64,000 nucleotides of DNA from AC-49 sp963766605 (GTDB taxonomy: Bacteria; Actinomycetota; Thermoleophilia; Solirubrobacterales; Solirubrobacteraceae), in the NCBI GenBank assembly GCA_963766605.1, contig CAVYAT010000003.1:310001-374000 (forward strand), in the 5' to 3' direction. The notes under the pieces were generated by a model. That model did no database searches and had not been told where the DNA came from. It worked only from the letters and a program-made list of their open reading frames with translations. Shown here piece by piece: positions 9,350 to 17,471 of the stretch. Position numbers and translations under genes: made by a program. Within the stretch, counting starts at the first letter, position 1. Each line of letters opens with the position of its first letter.

Positions 9350-9400
9350 GGGCAAATATTAGACCAAAGGTCGGTCGGGGCGGCAGAATAGGGTCAGTAC
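9350..9400. promoter_or_regulatory. Divergent promoters with GACC-N3-GGTC inverted repeat
   Basis: On the minus strand TAATAT (9356-9361) precedes the oxidoreductase ATG by 6 bases. On the plus strand TAGGGT (9389-9394) precedes the regulator GTG by 6 bases. The inverted repeat GACCAAAGGTC (9362-9372) abuts the minus-strand -10. A FadR-like FCD regulator is encoded alongside, and FCD-family operators typically carry GGTC/GACC half-sites, so this is a plausible operator controlling both genes. Confidence 0.55.
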
Positions 9401-10120
9401 GTGGACGTCGAGTTTGTCCCCATCGGGCCACGCCGGACCTTCGAGGGCGCCGTCGACCAGATCGCGCAGCGTATCCGCATGGGCGAGCTGGAGCAGGGTG
9501 ACCGCCTGCCCTCCGAGCGCGAGCTCGCGGCGGCGATGCAGATCAGCCGCCCGACGCTGCGCGAGGCGGTCCGCGTGCTCACCTCTGCCGGGGTGCTGAG
9601 CGTCCGCCAGGGCTCGGCCGGCGGGATCTTCGTCGCCTCGGGCTACGTGCCTTCGGAGCTGCTGCACGCGAGGTCCGAGCTGCGCCTCGGCGAGATCGAC
9701 GGCGTGCTCCAGGCACGAAGGATGTTCGAGCCGGGCGTCGCCCAGCTCGCGTCCCGCAACGCGACGCCCGACGACTACGCGGCGCTCCAGGCCACGATCG
9801 ACGCGCAGGCGGCGCTGCTGGCGGCGAGCGGCATCCTCGCCGTCGAGGATCGGTTCCTGCAGTACGACACCCAGTTCCATCTGCGGATCGCGCGCGCGAC
9901 CGGCAACACGACGATCGTCGCGCTGATGCGCACGCTGCTGCGGCGCCTGGAACTCGCGCGCGACCAGGCACTGCATCACGAGTCGGTCGCGGAGTGGGCG
10001 ATCGCCGTCCACGAGCAGACGATCGCCGCGATCCGCTCGGGAGACGAACAGCGGATCGACACGGTGATGGACGAGCACCTCTCGGCGCTCGAGCGCGAAT
10101 GGGCGCAGGCCGGGCACTAG
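9401..10120 (+). CDS. GntR family regulator, FadR subfamily (FCD domain)
   Basis: 239 residues. An N-terminal winged helix is visible: LEQGDRLPSERELAAAMQIS then SRPTLREAVRVLTSAGVLSV, typical of GntR. The C-terminal all-helical FCD domain contains RRMFEPGVAQLA, DTQFHLRIARATGN and the His residue region around HEQTIAAI; in the family these bind an acyl or carboxylate effector through a metal. Divergent from the oxidoreductase gene with an inverted repeat between, so it probably represses that gene and itself. The stop shares the tetranucleotide CTAG with the convergent acyl-CoA dehydrogenase stop. Confidence 0.88.
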   Translation: MDVEFVPIGPRRTFEGAVDQIAQRIRMGELEQGDRLPSERELAAAMQISRPTLREAVRVLTSAGVLSVRQGSAGGIFVASGYVPSELLHARSELRLGEIDGVLQARRMFEPGVAQLASRNATPDDYAALQATIDAQAALLAASGILAVEDRFLQYDTQFHLRIARATGNTTIVALMRTLLRRLELARDQALHHESVAEWAIAVHEQTIAAIRSGDEQRIDTVMDEHLSALEREWAQAGH

Positions 10121-11259
10121 AGCCCGAGCGACCGCCCGACGATCTCGTACATGATCTCGTTCGTGCCGCCGTAGATCCGCTGGACGCGGGCGTCGCGCCA
10201 CAGCCTGGAGATCTCGTATTCGCGCATGTAGCCGTAGCCGCCGTGGAGCTGCACGCAGCGGTCGACGACCTCGCACTGCAGATCGGTCGTCCACGCCTTG
10301 GCGCCCGCGGCCTCGGCGCCCGTGAGCTCGCCGGCGAGGAGCGCCGCGATGCACTGGTCGACGTGGGCGCGCGCGGCCTGGGTCTTGGTCACGAGCTCGG
10401 CGAGCGCGAACCGGTTGGCCTGGAAGCTGCCGATCGCCGTGCCGAACGCGGTGCGGTCCTTGACGTAGGTCAGCGTGATCGCCAGCGCGTGCTCGGCCTG
10501 CGCGACGGCGCTGACCGCCATCGACAACCGCTCGCGCGGCAGGTTGCTCATCAGGTACGGAAAGCCCTGGCCCTCCTCGCCGAGCAGGTTCTCGGCCGGT
10601 ACCTGGGCGTCGTCGAAGAACAGCTCAGCCGTGTCCTGGGCCCAGCGCCCGGCCTTCTCGAGCTTGCGCCCGCGCGTGAAGCCCGGCGTGTCACGCTCGA
10701 CCGCGAACAGGCTGAAGCCGTGCTTGCCGCCCTCCGGCGCGGTGCGTGCCGCGACGACCACGAGGTCGGCGACGATTCCGCCGGTCACGAACGTCTTCGT
10801 ACCGTTGAGCACCCAGCCATCGCCGTCGCGCAGCGCGCTGCACGTCATGCCCTGAAGGTCCGAGCCCGCGCCGGGCTCGGTCATCGCGATCGCCGCGATC
10901 AGCTCGCCGCGCGTGAACGGCGCCAGCCAGCGCTGTTTCTGCTCCTCGTTGGTCAGGTTGAGCAGGTACGGGGCGAGGATGTCGTTGGCCATCATGAACC
11001 CGTCGCCGACCGAGCCCGTGTAGGCGATCTCCTCGTCGATGACGGCGTTGAAGCGAAAGTCGGAGATGCCCAGGCCACCGTAGTCCGACGGCACCTCGAA
11101 GCCGACCATGCCCTGGCGCGCCGCAGCGAGCCAGAAATCGCGCGGCACCTCGCCGGCCTGCTCCCATGCCTCGGCGTGCGGCGCCGCCTCGCGGCGCAGG
11201 AAACCCGACACCGAATCGCGGAACTGGTCGTGGTCTGAGTCGAAGATCGTTCTGCGCAT
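10117..11259 (-). CDS. Acyl-CoA dehydrogenase family protein
   Basis: 380 residues, standard length. FAD-dependent alpha,beta-dehydrogenation of an acyl-CoA, passing electrons to ETF. Motifs: IAMTEPGAGSDLQGM near residue 126, VLNGTKTFVTGG near 155, KDRTAFGTAIGSFQ near 270, LHGGYGYMREYEISRLWRDA near 340, and YGGTNEIMYEIV at the end, which carries the catalytic Glu of the common ACAD group. Start ATG at 11259 has TATTGT 8 bases upstream. The promoter overlaps that of the divergent TetR gene, suggesting TetR control. Chain-length specificity is not readable. Confidence 0.87.
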   Translation of the reverse strand: MRRTIFDSDHDQFRDSVSGFLRREAAPHAEAWEQAGEVPRDFWLAAARQGMVGFEVPSDYGGLGISDFRFNAVIDEEIAYTGSVGDGFMMANDILAPYLLNLTNEEQKQRWLAPFTRGELIAAIAMTEPGAGSDLQGMTCSALRDGDGWVLNGTKTFVTGGIVADLVVVAARTAPEGGKHGFSLFAVERDTPGFTRGRKLEKAGRWAQDTAELFFDDAQVPAENLLGEEGQGFPYLMSNLPRERLSMAVSAVAQAEHALAITLTYVKDRTAFGTAIGSFQANRFALAELVTKTQAARAHVDQCIAALLAGELTGAEAAGAKAWTTDLQCEVVDRCVQLHGGYGYMREYEISRLWRDARVQRIYGGTNEIMYEIVGRSLGL

Positions 11260-11283
11260 CCGCCGCAACAATAGGCTGCGCCG
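11260..11283. promoter_or_regulatory. Overlapping divergent promoters, acyl-CoA dehydrogenase versus tetR
   Basis: The 24-base gap holds a plus-strand TAGGCT (11272-11277), 6 bases before the tetR ATG, and a minus-strand TATTGT (11268-11273), 8 bases before the dehydrogenase ATG. The two hexamers overlap by two bases, so RNA polymerase probably cannot occupy both at once. Confidence 0.5.
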
Positions 11284-11892
11284 ATGCCCTCGCCCCCCGC
11301 CCGCCCCGCGCTGCGCGCGCGCTACGACGCAAAGCAGCAGCGGGTCGTGCTCGACGCGGCGGCGATCTTCGCCCGCCGCGGCTACGACCAGACGACGGTT
11401 CAGCAGCTCGCCGACGAGCTCGGGATCGCGGCCGGCGGGCTGTATCACTACTTCGGCAGCAAGGAGCAGATCCTCGGCGCGATCTGCGAGCAGCTGATGG
11501 ACCCGCTGATCGACGAGGCCGAGGCGCTCACCGACTCGGGCCTCGACCCGGCGGCCGAGCTGCGGGCGATCATCGCGCTGTGGGTCGACCACGTCGTCGC
11601 CCGCCGCGCCCACATGCTCGTGTTCCAGCAGGAGCGCCACGTGATCGAGCGATCCGACCGCTGGCGCGAGGTCCGCGCGCGGCGCAAGCGCTTTGAGCGC
11701 CTGGTCGACGGCACGCTCGAGCGTGTGCAGGATGCCGGTGGCGCCGCGTTCGACGACCGTCGCCTCGCGTTGTCAGCGCTGCTGGGCATGGTCAACCACA
11801 CCGTGCAGTGGTACCGCCCCGGCGGCCGGCTGAAGCCCGCGGTGATCGCCGAGGGCTACGCCGATCTGCTGCTGCGAGGTGGCGGCGCGTAG
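11284..11892 (+). CDS. TetR family transcriptional regulator
   Basis: 202 residues. An N-terminal helix-turn-helix is recognisable near residues 20-65 (VVLDAAAIFARRGYDQTTVQ, LADELGIAAGGLYHYFGSKE). The C-terminal ligand domain is helical and resembles fatty-acid and CoA-ester sensing TetR proteins (HMLVFQQERHVIERSDRW). ATG at 11284 lies 6 bases after TAGGCT with no Shine-Dalgarno. It sits between an acyl-CoA dehydrogenase and the methylcrotonyl-CoA carboxylase operon, so it probably controls one or both; the ligand is unknown. Confidence 0.85.
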   Translation: MPSPPARPALRARYDAKQQRVVLDAAAIFARRGYDQTTVQQLADELGIAAGGLYHYFGSKEQILGAICEQLMDPLIDEAEALTDSGLDPAAELRAIIALWVDHVVARRAHMLVFQQERHVIERSDRWREVRARRKRFERLVDGTLERVQDAGGAAFDDRRLALSALLGMVNHTVQWYRPGGRLKPAVIAEGYADLLLRGGGA

Positions 11893-11905
11893 CGGGAGCC
11901 CCGGC

Positions 11906-13423
11906 TCACATCCGAAACACGCCGTAGCCCGGCTCGCCCAGCGGCGCGCACGCGGCGGCCGCAAGCGCTTGCGCCAACACCAGCCGCGTGTCGCGCGGAT
12001 CGATGACCCCGTCGTCCCACAGACGCGCCGTCGAGTAGACCGGGCGGCCCTGGCGCTCGTACTGCTCGCGCAGCGCATCGCCGACGTCGGGCTGGCCGAC
12101 CTGCGACATCACGGTCGCCGCCTGCTCCCCGCCCATGACGCTGATCCGCGCGTTGGGCCACATGAACAAGAAGCGCGGCGAGTAGGCACGCCCGGCCATG
12201 CCGTAGTTGCCGGCGCCGAACGAGCCGCCGACGATGACTGTCAGCTTCGGCACGCGCGCGCACGACACCGCGGTCACCAGCTTGGCGCCGTCCTTGGCGA
12301 TGCCGGCCGCCTCGTAGTCGCGGCCGACCATGAAGCCCGAGATGTTCTGCAGGAACAGCAGCGGGATTCCGCGGCGGTCGCACAGCTCGATGAAATGCGT
12401 GGCCTTGAGCGCCGACTCCGAGAACAGGATCCCGTTGTTGGCGATCACGCCGACCGGGTGGCCGTCGAGGTGGGCGAACGCGCAGACGACGGTCTCGCCG
12501 TAGAGCTCCTTGAACTCCCGCAGCTCGCCGCCGTCGACGACGTGGGCCAGCAGGTCGCGGACGTCGTACGGCGTGCGACTGTCGAGCGGGACGAGGTCGA
12601 GGATGTCGTCGGGGCTCCCCAGTGCGTCGCGCGCGGCGCGCCGCTCCCAGGGCGGCGGCTGGGGCGGGCCGAGCGTGGCGACGATCCCCCGCACGATCTC
12701 CAGCGCATGGTCGTCGTCCTGCGCCAGGTGATCGACGACGCCCGACGTACGGGCGTGCACGTCGCCCCCGCCGAGCTCCTCGGCCGTCACCTCCTCGCCG
12801 GTCGCCGCCTTCACCAGCGGCGGGCCGCCGAGGAAGATCGTCCCCTGGTCGCGGACGATCACCGTCTCATCGCTCATCGCCGGGACGTACGCGCCGCCGG
12901 CCGTGCACGAGCCCATCACGCACGCGATCTGCGGGATCCCGAGCTTCGACATCGTCGCCTGGTTGTAGAAGATCCGGCCGAAGTGCTCGCGGTCGGGGAA
13001 GACGTCGTCCTGGAGCGGCAGGAACGCGCCGCCGGAGTCGACGAGGTAGACGCACGGCAGGCGGTTGTGCAGCGCGATCTCCTGCGCCCGCAGGTGCTTC
13101 TTGACCGTCATCGGGTAGTACGTGCCGCCCTTGACCGTCGCGTCGTTGGCGACGACGACGACCGGCCGGCCGTGCACCCGGCCGACGCCGGTGATGATCC
13201 CCGCGCCCGGCGCGTCGCCGTCGTAGAGCTCCTCGGCGGCCAGCGGGCTCAGCTCCAGGAACGGGGCGCCGGGGTCACACAGGCGCTGTACGCGGTCGCG
13301 CGGCAGCAGCTTGCCGCGGGCGATGTGGCGCTCGCGCGACGCGTCGCCGCCGCCGGCGCGCACGCGCTCCAGGCGCGCGTTGAGGTCGGCGATCAGCGCG
13401 AGGTGCCCCTCGCGGTCGCTCAT
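11906..13423 (-). CDS. Methylcrotonyl-CoA carboxylase carboxyltransferase (beta) subunit
   Basis: 505 residues from ATG 13423. Transfers carboxyl from biotin to an acyl-CoA; in leucine degradation 3-methylcrotonyl-CoA becomes 3-methylglutaconyl-CoA. MccB-like motifs: GGTYYPMTVKKHLRAQEIA near residue 110, LVDSGGAFLPLQ near 140, GSCTAGGAYVPAMSDE near 180, and YSTARLWDDGVIDPRDTR near the end. Start is fixed by an ATGA overlap with the alpha subunit stop and by GAGGAGG about 10 bases upstream. Operon partners (isovaleryl-CoA dehydrogenase, HMG-CoA lyase, biotin carboxylase) support the leucine assignment over propionyl- or geranyl-CoA carboxylase. Confidence 0.9.
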   Translation of the reverse strand: MSDREGHLALIADLNARLERVRAGGGDASRERHIARGKLLPRDRVQRLCDPGAPFLELSPLAAEELYDGDAPGAGIITGVGRVHGRPVVVVANDATVKGGTYYPMTVKKHLRAQEIALHNRLPCVYLVDSGGAFLPLQDDVFPDREHFGRIFYNQATMSKLGIPQIACVMGSCTAGGAYVPAMSDETVIVRDQGTIFLGGPPLVKAATGEEVTAEELGGGDVHARTSGVVDHLAQDDDHALEIVRGIVATLGPPQPPPWERRAARDALGSPDDILDLVPLDSRTPYDVRDLLAHVVDGGELREFKELYGETVVCAFAHLDGHPVGVIANNGILFSESALKATHFIELCDRRGIPLLFLQNISGFMVGRDYEAAGIAKDGAKLVTAVSCARVPKLTVIVGGSFGAGNYGMAGRAYSPRFLFMWPNARISVMGGEQAATVMSQVGQPDVGDALREQYERQGRPVYSTARLWDDGVIDPRDTRLVLAQALAAAACAPLGEPGYGVFRM

Positions 13424-15294
13424 GGCGACTCCTCCTCGACGAGCACCGCGACGAGCGGCTGGTGGCGCGTCACCCGGTCGCCGGGCGACAGCGTCAGGCC
13501 GGCGATACGGCCGGCGCGCGGCGCGACGATCGACAGCTCCATCTTCATCGACTCGAGCACGATCAGCACGTCCCCCTCGTCGACGGTGTCGCCGTCGGCG
13601 ACGTTGACGATCAGCACGGTGCCCGGCATCGGCGCCTCGAGCGAGCCCTGTGGCGCCGCGGCGCGGGCACGGGTAACACGCGCCGTGCGGACCTCGGCGT
13701 GGTGGCCGTCGCGGGCGACGAAGACAGCGTCGTCGCCGTCGGTGGCGACGGCGTAGCGGCGCGTGACGCCGTCGAGCGTGACCCGGGCGCTGGCGCCATC
13801 GCCGTCGCGGCGGATCGCGGCGCCGCTCCACGTGTGCTCGCCGACCGTCACCGTCCCGGCGGCGACGCGCGCCTCACCGTAGTCCTCGAGCGCGCGGCGC
13901 CACGGGCCGGGTGGGTCGGCGGTACCGGCGGCGACGAGCACTGCGGCGGCGAGCAGGTCGTCGGGGGGCGGCGTCGCGAGGCTGTCGAGGACCCGCTCGA
14001 GCAGCCCGGTGTCGAGCTCGCCGTCGCGTACGTCGTCGCGCGCCAGCAGTGCGCGGGTGAACGCCGCGTTGGTCGTCACCCCGGCGATCGCGTAGGTCGC
14101 CAGCGCGCGGTCGAGGCGGTCGATCGCCGTCGCGCGGTCGGGGCCGTGGGCGATGACCTTGGCCAGCATCGGGTCATAGGCCGTGCCGACCTCGGTCCCC
14201 GCGCCCACGCCGGAGTCGACGCGAACGCCCGCCAGGGTCGGCTCCGCGTAAACGCGCACGGTGCCGGTCGGGGGCAGGAAGCCGGCCGCGGGGTCCTCGG
14301 CGTAGAGCCGCGCCTCGATCGCGTGGCCGCGCGGGGTCAGCTCGTCCTGCGCGAGCGCGAGCTCCTCGCCCGCCGCGACGCGCAGCTGCAGCTCGACGAG
14401 GTCGACGGCGTAGACGAGCTCGGTGACCGGATGCTCGACCTGGAGGCGCGTGTTCATCTCGAGGAAGAAGAACTCGCCGCCGCCGCCCTCCGGGACGATG
14501 AACTCGACCGTCCCGGCGCCGTCGTAGCCGCACGCACGAGCAAGCGCGACCGCTGCCGCGCCCATCCGCCTCGCGCAGCTCGTCGCCGACCGCCGGGCGA
14601 GGGCGACTCCTCGACGACCTTCTGGTGGCGGCGCTGCAGCGAGCACTCGCGCTCGCCGAGATGCACGCAGGCGCCATGGCGGTCGGCGAGCACCTGGATC
14701 TCGATGTGGCGCGGGCGCTCGAGGTAGCGCTCGACGAGCACGCGGTCGTCGCCGAACGCGGCCTGCGCCTCGCGCCGGGCGGCCGCGGTCGCGTCGGCCA
14801 GCTCGCCGGCCGACCGCACCACGCGCATGCCCTTGCCGCCGCCGCCGGCCAGCGCCTTGACAGATCGACCGGCGCTCAGGCGACGCTCGTCGGCAGCTCG
14901 CCGCAGCCGGGACGACCGGCACGCCGGCCGCCTGTGCCGCCGCCTTCGCGGCGCCCTTGTCGCCCATCAGCTCCATCGCCTCCGGGCGGCGGGCCGATCC
15001 ACGTCAGCCCGGCGTCGATCACCGCGCGCGCGAAGCCGGGGCTCTCGGACAGGAAGCCGTAGCCCGGGTGGACCGCACGCGGCGCCGGCCAGCGCCGCAG
15101 CGCTCGAGGATCTCGGCCGCGTCGAGGTAGCTGCCGACAGCGACCGCGACGTCGGCCGCGTCGGACGTGCGGCGCGCCGGCGTCGGCGTCGGCGTAAGAC
15201 GGCGACCGCTCGCAACCCGAGACCGCGCAGCGTGCGCGCGATCCGCACGGCGATCTCGCCCCGGTTGGCGATCAGGACGCGGGCCGAGCGTCAC
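13420..15294 (-). pseudogene. Biotin-dependent acyl-CoA carboxylase alpha subunit (probable methylcrotonyl-CoA carboxylase), frameshifted as given
   Basis: Biotin carboxylase, then a linker, then a biotin carboxyl carrier domain with ESMKMELS near the C-terminus, where the Lys is biotinylated. The part downstream of about 14565 is intact (GTVEFI, FFFLEMNTRLQVEHPVTE, RGHAIEARLYAEDP). Upstream, the protein is recoverable only by switching frames: RVLIANRGEIAVRIA, SYLDAAEILE, HPGYGFLSESPGFARAV, GPPPEAMELMGDKGAAK, GMRVVRSAGELADA, RHIEIQVLADRHG and CSLQRRHQKVVEESPSP all exist in different frames. Most breaks are single extra G or C bases. Predicted start GTG 15294 overlaps the HMG-CoA lyase stop (GTGA). 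No substitution decay is seen, so the breaks may be sequence errors rather than a true pseudogene. Confidence 0.78.
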
Positions 15295-16224
15295 GCGATG
15301 CCAGTCGACCGGGCCGGCGACGAGCGTGTGCGAGCCGAGCGGTCGGCCGAGCACGTCGCGCACGGCTCGCGGCGGCCTCGAGCAGCGCGCGCGAGGTCGA
15401 TCCCGGTCTCGATCCCCATCTCGTGGAGCATCGAGACGAGGTCCTCGGTGGCGATGTTGCCGGTCGCGCCGGCCGGGCACCGGGCAGCCGCCGAGCTCGC
15501 CGAAGCTCGACTCGAACGACGCGCAGCCGGCCTCCAGCGCGGCCAGCACGTTGGCGAGTCCCTGGCCGCGCGTGTTGTGGAAGTGCGCGGTCAGCTCGAC
15601 GCCGGGCAGCGCCTCGCGCCGCGGCGGCGAAGAAGTCGCGCACCTGGAGCGGGTTCGCCATCCCGGTCGTGTCGCCGAAGCCGATCTCGGCGGCGCCGGC
15701 GGCGGCCAGGCGCTCGGCGATCGCGAACACGCGCTCGGGCGGGACGTCGCCCTCGTAGGGGCAGCCGAAGCTGACGCTGATCACGCCCTCGCAGCGCAGG
15801 CCCTCGCCGCGCGGCCCGGCGCGATCACGCGCTCCAGCCCGCTCAGCGACTCCTCGATCGAGCGGTTGACGTTGTGCGCGGTTGTGGGTCTCCGAGGCGC
15901 GAGAGGAAGCACGTTGATCTCGTCGAAGCGGTCGCGCTGGGCAAGCGCGGCGTCGAGCCCGCGCTCGTTGGGGATCAGGACCGAGACCGCGACCTCGTCG
16001 GGGACATCGATGCGCGCTCCAGCACCTCGCGCCGCGTCGGCGAGCTGCGGGATCACGTCGGCGCGCACGAAGCGACGTGACCTCCAGGCGCCGCAGCCCG
16101 GTCCGCGGCGAGCATGCTCGATCAGGCGCACCTTGTCGTCGGTCGCGATCACCTCGGGCTCGTTCTGGAAGCCGTCGCGCGGCCCGACCTCGCGGATCGC
16201 GACGCTCGCCGGCAGGTCGCTCAT
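15291..16224 (-). pseudogene. mvaB: Hydroxymethylglutaryl-CoA lyase, frameshifted as given
   Basis: Splits HMG-CoA into acetoacetate and acetyl-CoA, the last step of leucine catabolism. The reading frame from ATG 16224 begins with VAIREVGPRDGFQNEPEV (catalytic Arg-Asp region). It then breaks repeatedly; SFVRADVIPQLADAA, VSVLIPNERGLDAALAQRD, HNVNRSIEESLSGLE, ISVSFGCPYEGDVPPERV, GAAEIGFGDTTGMANPLQV, FESSFGELGGCPV and DVLGRPLGSHTLVAGPV lie in different frames in the right order. The Cys-containing loop GELGGCP, needed for catalysis, is preserved. At least seven one-base changes are needed, most of them insertions of C or G. The start lies 1 base after the dehydrogenase stop. Confidence 0.78.
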
Positions 16225-16225
16225 C

Positions 16226-17378
16226 TCACGCCCCCAGCGCGCGCGCGATGACCATCTGCTGGACCTCGTCGGTCCCCTCGCCGATCGTGAGGATCTTCGC
16301 GTCGCGGTAGAAGCGGCAGACCGGGTACTCCTCGATGTAGCCGTAGCCGCCGTGGATCTGCACCGCCTCCTCGGCGGCGCGCACGGCCAGCCGGCCGGTC
16401 TTGAGCTTCGCCTGCGCCGCGGTCAGCGTGAAGTTGCGGCCCTCGTCCTTCAGCCAGCGCCGCCTTGTAGGTGAGCAGCCGCGCCGCCTCGATCTCGGTC
16501 GACATGTCGGCGAGCTTGGCCTGGATCGTCTGGAACTTGGAGATCGGCTGGCCGAACGCCGTGCGCTCCTTGGCGTAGGCGAGCGCCTCGTCGAGCGCGC
16601 CCTGCGCCAGGCCGACGCCCATCGCGGCGACGCCGATGCGGCCGACGTCGAGGATGTGCAGGAACTGCTTGAAGCCCGCGCCGCGCGGGCCGAGCAGGTT
16701 CTCCTCCGGGACGCGGCAGCCGTCGAAGGTGAGCGGCCGCGTGTCCGACGCGTTCCAGCCCATCTTGCGGTACGGCTCGCCCTGCTCGTAGCCGGGGGTG
16801 CCGTTCGCGACGATCAGGTTGGAGATCTCGCCGGGGTCCTCGGCGCCGCCGGTGCGCGCGGTGATCGCGACGTGCGCCGGAGATGTCGGTGCCGGCGTTG
16901 GTGATGAACTGCTTGGCGCCGTCGATCGACCCACTCGTCGCCCTCGAGCGCGCGCGCGCGTGCGCACGTTGCCCGCGTCCGAGCCGGCCTCGGGCTCGGT
17001 CAGCCCGAAGGCGCCGAGCTTGCGGCCCGCGCAGAGGTCGCGGCAGCCAGTCGCTGCTTCTGCTCGTCGGAGCCGAACAGGTAGATCGGCTGCGTGCCCG
17101 AGCGACGTGTGGGCGCACATCGTGATCGCGACGCGACGAGTCGACGCGGGTCAGCTCCTCGACCGCCAGCGCGTAGGCAGCGTGTCGCCGCCGCCGCCGC
17201 CGAACTCCTCGGGGAACGGGATCCCCATCAGGCCCAGCTCGCCGATCTTGGCGACGATCTCGTAGGGGAACGACTTCGTGCGGTCGAGCTCCTGCGCCGC
17301 CGGCGCGACCTCCTGGCGGGCGAAGTCGCGGACGGTGCTCTGGAGCAGCCGCGTGTCGTCGTCGAGATCGAACAGCAT
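16226..17378 (-). pseudogene. Isovaleryl-CoA dehydrogenase-like acyl-CoA dehydrogenase, frameshifted as given
   Basis: Begins at ATG 17378 (MLFDLDDDTRLLQSTVRDFA), then needs several frame switches: GELGLMGIPFPEEFGG, LCAGRKLGAFGLTEPEAGSD, NVRTRARA, KQFITNAGTDIS, NLIVANGTPGYEQGEPYRKM, SDTRPLTFDGCRVPEENLLG and YAKERTAFGQPISKFQTIQA. The catalytic Glu region (GEGTDEVQ-like) is recoverable near the 3' end. The first gene of the operon, consistent with isovaleryl-CoA to 3-methylcrotonyl-CoA conversion. One break near 17182 is a missing base, the others mostly extra bases. The leaderless promoter TATCTT-N6-ATG is intact. Confidence 0.78.
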
Positions 17379-17384
17379 CCGGCC

Positions 17385-17414
17385 AAGATACCGAACGCTC
17401 GCTCGAACTTCGAG
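17385..17414 (-). promoter_or_regulatory. Leucine operon promoter with CTCGAA-C-TTCGAG palindrome
   Basis: TATCTT (minus strand, 17385-17390) lies 6 bases before the dehydrogenase ATG. About 11 bases further upstream is a perfect inverted repeat CTCGAACTTCGAG (17402-17414), in the -35 area and suited to a TetR-type dimer. The regulator is not identified; the TetR at 11284 is the nearest candidate. Confidence 0.5.
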
Positions 17415-17471
17415 GGGGCATTCGGATTTCTGGCCTCCCCTGGGCCGGCGTCGTCGTACCCACGACGAACG

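Noticed and set aside
14565..17378. Real pseudogenisation of the leucine operon
   Set aside because: Kept as annotated breaks but not preferred as biology: the encoded protein pieces are conserved with active-site residues, and nearly all changes are single extra G or C bases in a limited interval.
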